From contig NC_035171.2 in assembly GCF_001659605.2 (NCBI RefSeq), positions 2,982,325 through 3,046,324 on the forward strand: 64,000 nt of DNA, in the 5' to 3' direction. Source of the DNA: Manihot esculenta (lineage: Eukaryota; Streptophyta; Magnoliopsida; Malpighiales; Euphorbiaceae). The position numbers were made by a program, and so were the translations under genes. Below are positions 9,650 to 20,054 of this stretch, one piece after another. Each line of letters begins with the position of its first letter. Positions within the stretch are counted from its first letter, which is position 1. Under the pieces are notes generated by a model. It had not been told where the DNA came from. It worked only from the letters and a program-made list of their open reading frames with translations, and did no database searches.

Positions 9650-12540
9650 TCCTTTAATTTCTTTGAAGGTAAAGGAGTATAAAAGTTTGGTTGAAATGGT
9701 TTTTGACAGTAAGACACATATTAAAATTATCCCAACATCTTCAATAGCGGCTAAAACAGATAAAACGTGTCTTATTTCCTCTTCATCTAAATGGGTCATT
9801 GATTCTGGTGCCACGGATCATATGACAGGTAATCCTCACATTTTTACTAGCTTTCGATCTCATAAAACACATTTTCTTATTATTATAGCCGATGGATCAA
9901 CCTATAATATTGAGAGTTCTGAGACTGTTAAACCTACTCCTTCTATTACCCTATCATCTGTGCTAAGTTTACCTAATCTTGCTTTTAATTTAATCTCTAT
10001 GAATAAACTTACCAAATACCTAAATTGTTGTGTTTCTTTTTTTTTTCTGATCATTATCTCATTCAGGATCTTATGATGAAGCAGATTATTGGTAAATGAC
10101 ATGTATCTGGGGGTCTCTACATTTTGGATGCATGTGTACCTCAGTCTATTGCTTGTTCCAGTGCCGTGTCTCTGTTTGAAGCACATTATCGGTTGGGACA
10201 CCTTCTTTATCAATTTTGAAGAAGTTATGCCCTCAATTTTATGAGATATCTTTACTGGAATGTGAGTTATGTCATTTTGCAAAACATCACCGAAGCTCTT
10301 TAAGTCCTAGAATCAATAAACGAGCTGAGTTTGCTTTTGAATTAGTTCATTCAGATGTTTGGGGCCCATGTCCGGTTGAATCTAAGACTGGATTTAGATA
10401 TTTTATCAATTTTGTGGATGATTACTCTAGAATTACTTGGATTTATTTTATGAAGTATTGATCAGAAGTGTTTTCTCATTTTTCTACATTTTGTGCTGAA
10501 ATCAAGACTCAATTTAATGTTTCTGTGACAATTTCACGGAGCGACAATGCTAAAGAATATATGTCAGAATCATTCCAGGCTTATATGACTCAACATGGTA
10601 TTCTTCACCAATCGTCATGTGTTGATACACCCGCTCAAAATGGGGTAGCTGAAAGGAATAATCGACATCTTCTGGAGACTGCTAGAGCTCTATTGTTTTA
10701 AATGCAAGTTCCTAAGCAATTTTGGGCTGATGTTGTCTCTATTGCATGCTTTCTCATTAATCGCATACCCTCCGCAGTACTAAACGGTAATACTCCTTAT
10801 AATGTCCTATTTTCTAAAAAACTATTATTTCCTCTCGAACCATGACTGTTTGGCAGTACTTGCTATATTCGGGATGTCAGACCTCATGTAACTAAATTTG
10901 ATCCTAAAGCTTTAAAGTGTGTTTTCTTGGGATATTCTCGCCTTCAGAAGGGGTATTGGTATTACTGTCCATACCTCAACAAGTATCTGATCTCAACAGA
11001 TGTAGTCTTTTCCGAAAAAGTTCCTTTTTATCCTGTTGTACAAATCTCTCCTGATCAAGAGGATGATGATGAGTGGCTCATCTATAGAATCATATCTGAT
11101 GGTGGGACCTCTTCGAGTATGCCTTCTACTATACAATCTGATGGTAACATTCCTCCTAATACTCATCCTCCTGTTAACCCATTAATTGTTCAAGTTTACT
11201 CTCGGAGACTAGTACCTGATGATACATGTCCTGCACCAGAATCTTCTTCACCATCAGATCCACCACCGAGTGACCTTAATCTCCCCATAAGTCTTCGTAA
11301 AGGTAAACGACAGTGTAAATCTATCTATTATGTTGCTAACTTTCTGTCTTATGATCACCTGTCTTCTTCTTCTACCTCCTTAATTGTCTTTCTAGAATTC
11401 ATTTCTTTGCCTAAGACAGTTAAAGAGGCCCTGATTCATTCTGGATGACGTGATGCAATGTTTGAGGAGATCAAGACTTTAGATGAAAATCATACTTGGG
11501 AACTAGTTGATCTGTGGGTTGTAAATTAATTTTTACCATCAAAGTCAATCCAGATGGCTCCATAGCGAGGCTTAAGACTCATCTTGTCGCCAAAGGTTAT
11601 ACCCAAACCTATGGCATTGATTATTCCCACACTTTTTCTCCTGTGGCAAAAATGACCTCAATCCGCTTGTTCATCTCCTTAGCTGCTTCTCAGCATTGAC
11701 CTTTACACCAATTAGATATCAAGAATGCATTTTTACATGGTGACCTCTAAGAGGAGGTGTATATGGAGCAACCACCAGGGTTTGTTGCTCAGGGGGAGTA
11801 TGGAAAAGTCTGCTATTTAAAGAAATTTTTGTATGGTTTGAAGTAGAGTCTCTGTGCATGTTTTGGAAAGTTTAGTGAAGTTGTTCAAAAATTTGGGTTG
11901 AAAAAAAATAAGTGTTACCATTCAGTCTTCTATAGAATTTTAGATACTGATATTATTCTCCTTGTTGTATATATTGATGATATTGTCATTACAGAGAATA
12001 ATAGTACATGGATCTCTTCTCTTAAAAACTATTTGCATGCGAGTTTTCATATCAAAGACTTGGGTCAGCTCAAGTATTTCTTAGAAGTCGAAGTCTTGAG
12101 GAGTAAAAAGGGAATTTTTCTGTCTCAAAGGAAGTATGTCCTTGACTTACTTGCAGAAACTGGGAAGATTAGAGCTAAACCATGTAGCACACCAATGATT
12201 TCTAATATATGTCTTACAAAAGATGATGGAGACCCTTATGATAATTCAGAGAGGTACAGGAGATTGGTTGGAAAGCTAAACTATCTTATGGTGATAACTA
12301 GACTAGAAGTGTTGTAAACCAATTTATATCTGCACCTACGGTGATAATCAGGCTGCTCTTTATATTGCTTCCAATCCAGTATACCATGAACGGACTAAGC
12401 ATATTGAAGTTGACTGTCATTTCATCCGTGAGAAAATTCAAGAAAATTTAATCTCCATCAGTTATGTGAAGACAAGAGAGCAATTGGGTGATCTATTCAC
12501 CAAAACTTTAAATAGGTCTCGAATATAATATTTTTCTAAC
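9650..12540 (+). pseudogene. Copia pol remnant (PR-IN-RT-RH)
   Basis: Decayed polyprotein gene. Seen in order: the protease active site DSGATDHMTGN (about 9800); a pre-integrase CELCHFAKHH segment (10261); the integrase start ELVHSDVWGPCP and its VDDYSR, SRSDNAKEYMS and HGILHQSSC regions to about 10800; the RT block [11 protein letters not shown] through DIKNAFLHGDL (11590-11750); VVYIDDIVIT, the YxDD catalytic site (11965); and an RNase H tail with [11 protein letters not shown] and [14 protein letters not shown] (12340-12510). Stops and frameshifts occur between blocks. A deletion lies near 12316, where RT joins RNase H without the usual linker. Not functional. Confidence 0.88.
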
Positions 12541-12581
12541 AAGTTGGGCATGATAAATATTTATGATCCAACTTGAGGGAG

Positions 12582-12765
12582 TGTTACAGATTATAGGAAG
12601 TAAATATGTTAATATAGGAAATAAATATTGATAGATTGATTAGTTATTTAATCTTAGGAATTGTATAACCATAGGCTTGATTTTTCTTACTGTTTATATA
12701 CTGCTCTCATATATAAATAGATTGTAATCTCTATTGTGAAATACAACAAATATTATCATTTTATA
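12582..12765 (+). repeat. Copia 3' LTR
   Basis: Partner of 9224-9406, directly preceded by a purine-rich tract. Confidence 0.8.
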
Positions 12766-14211
12766 AAACTTATATAATTAAATAGTATAACAAAAATTGA
12801 AATACTTATTTAAAATGTTATGTCAACAATTTTTTTTAATTCAATTCGTGAAATTTCACTAAATCTTTATGAATTGGATAAAAAAAATATATATTGTTTT
12901 CTTTTTTTTTGAAGTCAATATATATATATTGTTTTCTATTTTAATTATAACTATAAAAAATAATATATAAATAATTAATAAAAATATTATTATAAAATAA
13001 TTTATAATTTATTAATTAAAAATTTAAGAATATTACTGTTCTTGAAATTGATCTGCTTCTATAATATTTGAATTAACTATAATTGTACTTATTGAAATAG
13101 TTTGCATTTATAGTTCACTGAAAAAAAAGTTATTTTTTATTAATAAATTATTTTGAAAAATAAAAACTTATTAATTATTTAACATACCATCATAATAAGA
13201 AATACTAATATTTGATAATGCTACAACTGGCATGATTTCATCTTCCTTAACAAGATTTTTAAGAATTTGACTTTCATTTTCATTGGCATCTTTCCATAAT
13301 ATTAAAATAGTTACTTCAATCTAAATAGTTAAAAATAAAATAAATAAAAATAAATTTTAAGAATTTGACTTTCATTTTCAACGGCATCTTTCCATAATAT
13401 TAAAGATAGTTACTTCAATCTAAATAGTTAAAAATAAAATAAATAAATAAAAATTTAATAGTAAAAATATTAAAATAATAAATCATTATCTATTATAAAT
13501 TTAACTAATTTTAAAATTGAAGTAAAAAATGTGTATTTTTTTATTTATTATAATTTTAACTAATTTAAATTTTATATTTAAAAAACGTCTTGTTTAATAA
13601 ATATATTTGAAATTATTAATTTTAATTAATTTAAATAATAAATCATTATTTATTTTATAAAAAAAGTAAAACTCATAAATTGGATAGTGATCTAATCAAA
13701 TACTATTTGAATAAATATAATAATTTTAGATAATTTTAAAATAAATCATTATCTAAATCAAATATTATCTATTATAAATTTAAATAATTTAAAAATTAAA
13801 ATCAATTATAATAAATAAACAATTTAGAGGCATAATGAATAATCCTAATATTTTCCTCTTCTCACTTTTATAAATAGTATAGATAATGTTAAAATCAGTG
13901 GATGAATTTAATTAATAATTTTTTTAAAACGTTAAAAACATTTTAATATATTATTTAAAATTAAAAAATTAATTAGTGAATTTTTTTATAATATAAAAAT
14001 TAAATAATAATTTTTTATTATTTAATATGCTCAAATGAAGTTTTTTAATTAGTATAATAATACATATTTTTCATAAAGAATGTGAAACTTGTTCCACGTC
14101 GAAGACTTACTAAAATTTAAAATTATATATAATAATGGATAAAAATTATTAAATCATTTAAATTAATTATAAAAAATTTAATAAAATTTAAAATTATATT
14201 GTCATACCCAC
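12766..14211. other. AT-rich intergenic DNA
   Basis: No gene or transposon recognised apart from the 98-bp tandem duplication noted separately. Confidence 0.65.
13257..13455. repeat. 98-bp tandem duplication
   Basis: A unit containing AAGAATTTGACTTTCATTTT and GGCATCTTTCCATAATATT starts at 13261 and again at 13359. The units differ by a few bases and a small indel. Simple local duplication; no function inferred. Confidence 0.85.
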
Positions 14212-14262
14212 TCCCTAACAGGTAGGACAAATATAATTCAAAAAATTAATAAAATTTCCTCA

Positions 14263-14311
<49 letters not shown>

Positions 14312-15066
14312 AATACTACAATTTTAACATATAAAAAAAATTTTAAAAAGATGGTGGTTGAACTAGTTAATTTATAATATATTTATACTATTATTTTTTC
14401 TATTATGATAGAAAAAAAATTATCTCCAACGGTCTGAATATACAATTTATATATCATCTTTTTTTTGAATCAATTTATATATCATCTTTTAAAATTATAA
14501 AAAAATCAGCAATTTGAACATTTAATTTATATATTATAGTTTAAAATTATAAAAAATTATAAAAGATTTAGAATTAATCCGATCTCCACTAGATTCTGAA
14601 GCTGAAGAAGTGGAAGGAAAGACAATCATAAAAGATGTAGACCTGAGTGAGTACAATTTAGTCAGTGAACGGATAAATAAACAACAAAGAAAAATAGATA
14701 AAATTTAAGTACTTAGTAATACTAAATATTAAGTTAAATTAGATCAACTAAATAAATATAATTTAATTCATTTAATATAAATTAAGCTGAATAAACATTT
14801 TACTGAGACATTACTGTTGAAATAATAAATACAGAATTATGAATATAATAAATAAAATTTGTATACACTCATAACATATTTTGTGTGGAATGTGGCCAAT
14901 TTGAGTGTGTTAAAATAAAATAATAACGGTCTGACTCTACAATGACAATGTTGGCTCAAAAACAAATAAAATACAGGTCATATATATGTGCCAGCTACCC
15001 AAAAAGTTACTATCGATATATCCCAAAAGTTGTATGTACATCAAATATGCTAATTTAAAATAAATT
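14212..15066 (-). mobile_element. Gypsy LTR remnant (solo-like)
   Basis: Starts TGTCATACCCACTCCCTAAC and runs in parallel with the LTR remnant at 30209-31128, including the GAAGAAGTGGAAG block, the GAGTACAATTTA block and the AACATTTTACTGAGA region. No primer site or coding sequence of that family adjoins it, so it looks like a solo LTR or a cut fragment. Its exact outer edge is uncertain because similarity fades near AAATAAATT. Confidence 0.6.
14269..14308. repeat. (TA)n microsatellite
   Basis: About 20 TA units inside the gypsy LTR remnant. The homologous place in the copy at 30401 holds a much longer TA tract, so length is unstable. Confidence 0.95.
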
Positions 15067-15402
15067 ACTTGTTATCAGGGTATTATCTGTTCGGTATATA
15101 GAATATAATTAACTATTTATTCGGTTATACTTTATATTTCATTTCTATTAATTCAAAAAATCTAAATTCATTTTATTCATTTTCTTTTTAAATAAAATAA
15201 TATATATATATATATATTTAAAAAAAATCAATACTATATATTTATTCATCCAAATATATCGAGAGCAAGATAAATTTAAATAGCAAGAATACCTCTATTA
15301 TTTATCTATATACAAGTTGTATTCTCTCCTACAATTAAGAAAAAAAAATATATTGAGTGATAAATAAATATTTAAAAATGAAAATATAAAACATGAAATA
15401 TG

Positions 15403-15477
<75 letters not shown>

Positions 15478-16396
15478 GATAATATTCTGTTAAAACTAAA
15501 TTTTTCAAAATTTTACAGGCTCAAAAATACTCAAAAACTATGAATATTATTTAGATTATAAAAATTATAAATTTTAAAAATAGAATCTCATTAATTGATT
15601 TGACTAAAATTTATTTTTTTTTAATTTTTAAATTATAAAAATTATAATTTAATAGTAGAGAAAATAAATTAAATTTTAATAATTTGAATAAAAGGGATAA
15701 AACTTATTTATTTAAATATTAAAACTATTAATTTAAATAAGCATTTAACTGATAATTTTAAAAATTTATAAATTGATTAAGTTGGAGTGAAAAAGATTTA
15801 AATTAAATTTTTTTTTTTAAATAACAGAACAAACCTTGAGTCCCTTTCCGAATCATAGCTCTTATTATATATATATATATATTATTTATTTTTATATTCA
15901 TGAATTTTTTTAATTAGTGGATATAATATATATATATAATAATGGATAAAAATTATTAAATAATTTAAATTAATTATTTTAAATAAGTGAAAAATAAATT
16001 ACAAAGTTATTTGAATTAATTTAAAAAAAAAAAAAAGGAAATTGCGAGATTTTTAAGATCTACCCCTTTCTTTGGGTTGGAAACTTCGGCAAAGGTACAG
16101 CCTACAGCCAGCTTTTTTTCACTCTCTAAGTCCGCTGCGAGCTTTGTAAGTGGTAACCAAAATCTACGGAATGGTCCCAACCTTGTACCAAATATTTGAC
16201 TGTTTATTTTATTTAATTAAATTTTTTAATTATTAATTAATTTAAAATAATTTATTAAATGTTGGATAAAAATTTATATAGTTAAGTATCTGTTACTTAT
16301 TGTTAAAAAGTAATTCAATATATTAAAATCATAAAAAAAAGATTTGAGATATTGTTAGGTAGTTAAGAGTTTGTTAAAAAGAAGTAATACTCATCT
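15067..16396. other. AT-rich DNA with TA tract, otherwise unassigned
   Basis: A less AT-rich patch at about 16045-16190 stands out (TTTGGGTTGGAAACTTCGG and nearby) but encodes nothing recognisable. No gene seen. Confidence 0.6.
15409..15473. repeat. (TA)n microsatellite
   Basis: An uninterrupted run of about 32 TA/AT units. Confidence 0.95.
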
Positions 16397-16740
16397 CTTG
16401 ATGCGATGTCTGTTTATCACCAAATTTCAATGGACAGATCGGATGAGGAGAACATCTCGTTCATAACTGAATACGGGACTTACAGTTATAGAGTTATGCC
16501 CTTAAGACTGAAAAACGCAGGAGTATCATATCAGAGACTGATGAATAAAATCTTTAATGGTTTGATAGGAAGGAATGCGGAAGTGTATGTAGACGACATG
16601 ATGGTAGAGTCAGGCTTTTCAACAACACTTAGCAGATCTGAAAGAAATATTTAGAGTATTAGAGCAGTACAGAATGAGACTGAATTCAATAAAGTGTGCA
16701 TTTTTAAATCAGAGGATGAAAGTTCATAGGCTTCATGAGA
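16397..16740 (+). pseudogene. Gypsy reverse transcriptase scrap (Ogre/Tat-like)
   Basis: A fragment of the RT palm: SVYHQISM, GTYSYRVMPLRLKNAG and EVYVDDMMVES, which contains the YVDD catalytic site at about 16585. A frameshift follows, then a segment resembling EQYRMRLNSIKCAF. The wording is that of Ogre/Tat Ty3 elements rather than the Tekay or Athila elements nearby. There are no LTRs or other domains around it, so it is an isolated relic. Confidence 0.75.
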
Positions 16741-17719
16741 TAGAAGCATTTCTATATTTTGTGATTGCATAATTCTATATTAGAATTATTATAAAAAGGA
16801 TAGCAGCATTTCTCCCGGTTTGAATATTATATTTCCCGTAGAAACTAATGTTAAGGTACGGAAAAATTACTTTTACAATTTTATATATAAAGTAATTTTT
16901 TTATTAAAATAATAATTTTAAGTTTAATAAAATAAAAGAATAATTTAACCATAAAAAACAATAATGAAATCAAAGTTATACCAATGATGATAATAAAATT
17001 ACCGAATTTATATAGGCCTCTCTTTTCCATTTCAAAAAAAAAAAAAAAGCCTCTCTTTTATATTATTTACAAATACCGAATTTAAATTAAATTAATTCAC
17101 ATTATTTAAATGAATTAAAGATGCATTTATTATAATAAAAATAAAAACATTTAGGTAAGGTATATTTTAAGAGTTTTCAATAATTTATATTAGAATGACT
17201 TAATAATAAAATTTTAAAAGGGAGAGTAAAGATAATATTTATTTATTTATGGATTTGATAGGTCTACGGTGATAAGGGAAAGAAAGGGCTTTAATAAAAG
17301 ACCTGTCTTCTTCATCTTCAATTTCAACGACGTATTTCGCAAGTTTATTTATTTTGTTTGTTTCATTCATTTTCCACAATAAATAACAAATTTTCTTTTT
17401 CATCTTTCAAACAATGACTTCAATGTATCTTCGATAGTCAATTAAATTTAGAAGAATTATTATTTTATCTTTTTAATTTAGTAAAATCAATTATATAATT
17501 TCTTTATTTTTGAAAATATGCTTATTTTATCTTTAGTTTCGATAGTCAATAGTAAATTTATTTAGTTTAAAAATTAAAAAAACTAAAATCTATAGTACAT
17601 TAAATCTAATTAAATCAATTTGAACTTATTTTACACTTTATTTCAATTTTGTTTCATACTTTTAATTCAATACTTAACAATATTTAATTAGAAGTTGTTC
17701 ATTTCAATTCTACTAATTT
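16741..17719. other. AT-rich flank with a repeated block
   Basis: Holds the first copy of a block repeated at 31906-32226 and partly at 32708-32815. Otherwise featureless. It is the left flank of element E1. Confidence 0.6.
17104..17392. repeat. Local repeat block P, copy 1
   Basis: Contains AAATGAATTAAAGATGCATT and ATGGATTTGATAGGTCTACG, shared with 31906-32226 and, in part, 32708-32815. Its right end (CATCTTCAATTTCAACGACG) is weakly similar to the minus-strand RNase H-like fragment at 33430-33490, so it may be an older relic of that sequence. Confidence 0.65.
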
Positions 17720-18338
17720 TGTGACGACCCGAAAATCAGACCGCTACCGGCGCTAGGATCCGGGTCGACTTAAGGCCGCCGGGACCCGTAGCAAGCCTGA
17801 CATATAACCTGTAAACCTGTATAATCCCATACATGATCAACAACATGCATAAAAATTAAAACTTTTCTTTCCATACGCATCAACCAAACTCAACCTGTGC
17901 ATAACATTAACATAACTTTGATCCCTCTGTGGGATCTCATCTGTGCCCTCAAAGGGTAACATAACCTGTGTTGAGCTGGTTTACATAAACATCATCAAAA
18001 TCTCTAAGATCATGTATAAAAAGGGATACAACATTCTATGGTCAAACACACACTAACATCCATAAAACTCATTACATAACTATACTGTACTTTTACATTA
18101 CAATTTGATCATGTCCATTGCTAGCTATTACATAGGCATGACTTCTTTACTCTATCCGGACTCCCGTATTATATCCTGTACCTGTAAGCCTGGGGGAAAA
18201 GGGAGAGGGGTGAGCTAAAAGCCCAGTGAGTAGAGCTATTAAAACACGTTAACACTATGCTCTATGAAATGCATCATAACACAAACAATTCACATAAGGG
18301 TTGGGCGAACTCGTCACCAATTAGTCCAAGTTAACTCT

Positions 18339-18526
18339 GTGCCAGGCCTGTAGAATGGGGTCCTGGTCTTTCCTGTCAGAACATACATTACTTACCATTT
18401 TCCCAGGGCCTCCTCTGGCTCCTGGTCTTCAAGTCCCATAACCGTGCCTTACTCTGTGCCAGGCCTGTAGACTGGGGCCTGGACTTGTTTACTCTGTGCC
18501 AGGCCTGTAGCATGGGGCCTGGTCTT
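18339..18526 (-). repeat. Triplicated CCAGG...CCTGG hairpin unit, E1 3' LTR
   Basis: Three units of the form TGCCAGGCCTGTAG...GGGGCCTGG at 18339, 18456 and 18496, each able to form a short stem with CCAGG paired to CCTGG. Equivalent triplets with different loops occur in E2, E3 and E4. Confidence 0.75.
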
Positions 18527-18887
18527 CCTGTCTTGGACTAACTGGGTCATCCGACATTCACCCACAACAACAACAATTTATGCAATGCGGCATATTCGTG
18601 AAAACTAATGCAATCATCCTATTGCATAATCATGATGCATGAAACATGATAAAGCATTTAATTTAGAAGATTAAGTTATAGTTCCACTCACCTCTGGCTG
18701 ACTCTGACAATACCGAAGCAGCTGAACTCACTGCTGGGGTCCTCGGTTCCTCGGGTCCGAACCTACACAGGTGAACTCAAATGAGGGACCAAACATACCT
18801 GAACATAACTCTAAAATATTCCCCAAAAACCCCCTAAAACATCCTGAAAATATCACATAGAGATATGCATGAAATGGCTGAACAGGG

Positions 18888-19075
18888 TACTTTCGGCGGC
18901 ACCTTCGGCGGCCGAAAGTCCTGGACAGAGACGAAACTCAGGTAGGTTCGGCGGCACCTTCGGCGGCCGAAAGTCCCAGACAGAGACGAAAGTCTCTTTT
19001 CGGGGGCAACTTCGGCAGCCGAAAGGCCTGCCTCCCCAGCCATGTTCGGCGGCCGAAAGTGCCTTCGGCTGCCGA
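18888..19075 (-). repeat. GGCCGAA palindrome cluster, E1 3' LTR, downstream of TATA
   Basis: Several copies of TTCGGCGGCCGAA and half-sites lie between short CAGAGACGAAA spacers. In element orientation the cluster is downstream of the TATA box, so it should be transcribed. Confidence 0.85.
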
Positions 19076-19592
19076 ACCTGGTTTCTGCCAAAGGGCAGAA
19101 ACTTGGCTCCTTTGTGCATTTCGCCTCCAAACCTTAAATCATGCATATTTTTCAACCAAAGCATGCATACAAGTTCCTAGGGGCCTCAAACATGCATATA
19201 CCCCATCTACAACACTTCAATCACACACAATCAAGCTACATTGTTCAAAAAGTCATCAAAAACCCATAGGTTCAACATATGCCCTAACATGCATTCTATC
19301 CCTTAAAACTTCATAAAACTTGTTTAAATCATACATTGAGCTTAAGATCGGCTCTTACCTCTTGAAGATCGAGGGTTGAGGAGATCTAAACTTGGAGATG
19401 GGAGAAGTTCCAACTTTTGGTCTCCAAGCTCCAAAACTCGTTCTAAGCTCAAAGATCTTCAAAACCAAAGTTATAAACTTGTAAAGATCATGGAAAAAGG
19501 AAGGAAAAACTCAAGGTTGGGGAAGGATGGCGGAATGCTCACCTTGGCCGAAATGGGGAGAAAAAGCTCGCCCATTTTCGGCTAAGGGACCC

Positions 19593-19599
19593 TTTTATA
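19593..19599 (-). promoter_or_regulatory. TATA box, E1 3' LTR
   Basis: TATAAAA on the minus strand within CCTATAAAAGGGTCC. The same place in the right LTR is 26547-26553. Confidence 0.75.
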
Positions 19600-19617
19600 G
19601 GTGGCTGGCCAGGCCAC

Positions 19618-19785
19618 GTTCGGGGGCCGAATGTGCCTCCGCATGCATGCCATGTTCGGCGGCCGAACATGAGGTTCGGCGGCCGAACCTGGACTTCCCT
19701 CACTCATGCTTTCGGGGGCCTAACGTGCCTCCAAAATGCATGCATGTTCGGCGGCCGAACTTGACTTTCGGCGGCCGAACCTGGG
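19618..19785 (-). repeat. GGCCGAA palindrome cluster, E1 3' LTR, upstream of TATA
   Basis: Full TTCGGCGGCCGAA sites plus variants lie upstream of the LTR TATA box in element orientation, in the likely enhancer part of U3. Confidence 0.85.
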
Positions 19786-19956
19786 TTTTCCTCCAAAGAC
19801 CTTTCATGTAAAAACTCATTTAATTTCTTACTTAAAAACATGAAATACATGAAAACATTTCATAAAATCATAGTTTTACCCTTCTAGAGGTTTCCGACAT
19901 CCGAGGTCCCACCGGACGGTAGGGATTCCGATACCGGAGTCTAGCCGGGTATTACA

Positions 19957-19972
19957 TTCTCCCCCCCTTAAG
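19957..19972 (-). other. E1 polypurine tract
   Basis: TTCTCCCCCCCTTAAG on the plus strand, that is a purine run next to the 3' LTR on the minus strand. It is the expected primer for plus-strand DNA synthesis. Confidence 0.85.
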
Positions 19973-20054
19973 AACATTCGTCCCCGAATGTTCCTCACCT
20001 AGTACATGCATAGCATAAAACGTAACATACATACTAAACACATAGAAACTAACC

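Larger units (their letters stand above)
9224..12765 (+). mobile_element. Decayed Ty1/copia LTR retrotransposon
   Basis: Two ~184-bp LTRs (9224-9406, starting TGGTTACAGA, and 12582-12765, starting TGTTACAGA) flank a degenerate interior. A weak tRNA-Met primer site follows the left LTR (TGTTATTAGAGTC at 9407). A purine tract (CTTGAGGGAGTG) precedes the right LTR. Domain order is protease, integrase, reverse transcriptase, RNase H, which defines copia. Nearly all of gag is missing and part of RNase H is deleted. No convincing target duplication is visible, so the outer edges are uncertain by a few bases. Confidence 0.85.
17720..19956 (-). repeat. E1 3' LTR (left side)
   Basis: 2237 bp, TGTGACGACCC...GGGTATTACA on the plus strand. 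It is the fuller of the two E1 LTRs and carries all three copies of the CCAGG hairpin unit, two palindrome clusters and a TATA box. Confidence 0.92.

Noticed and set aside
9513..9700. Copia gag start at the 9513 frame
   Set aside because: The first ~50 codons match no gag motif, and the protease follows almost at once. This stretch is leader sequence joined by a deletion.
18834..19180. Overlapping open frames on both strands in the LTR palindrome cluster
   Set aside because: The GC-rich palindromes lack stop codons in any frame. The same shadow frames recur in every Tekay LTR and match no protein.
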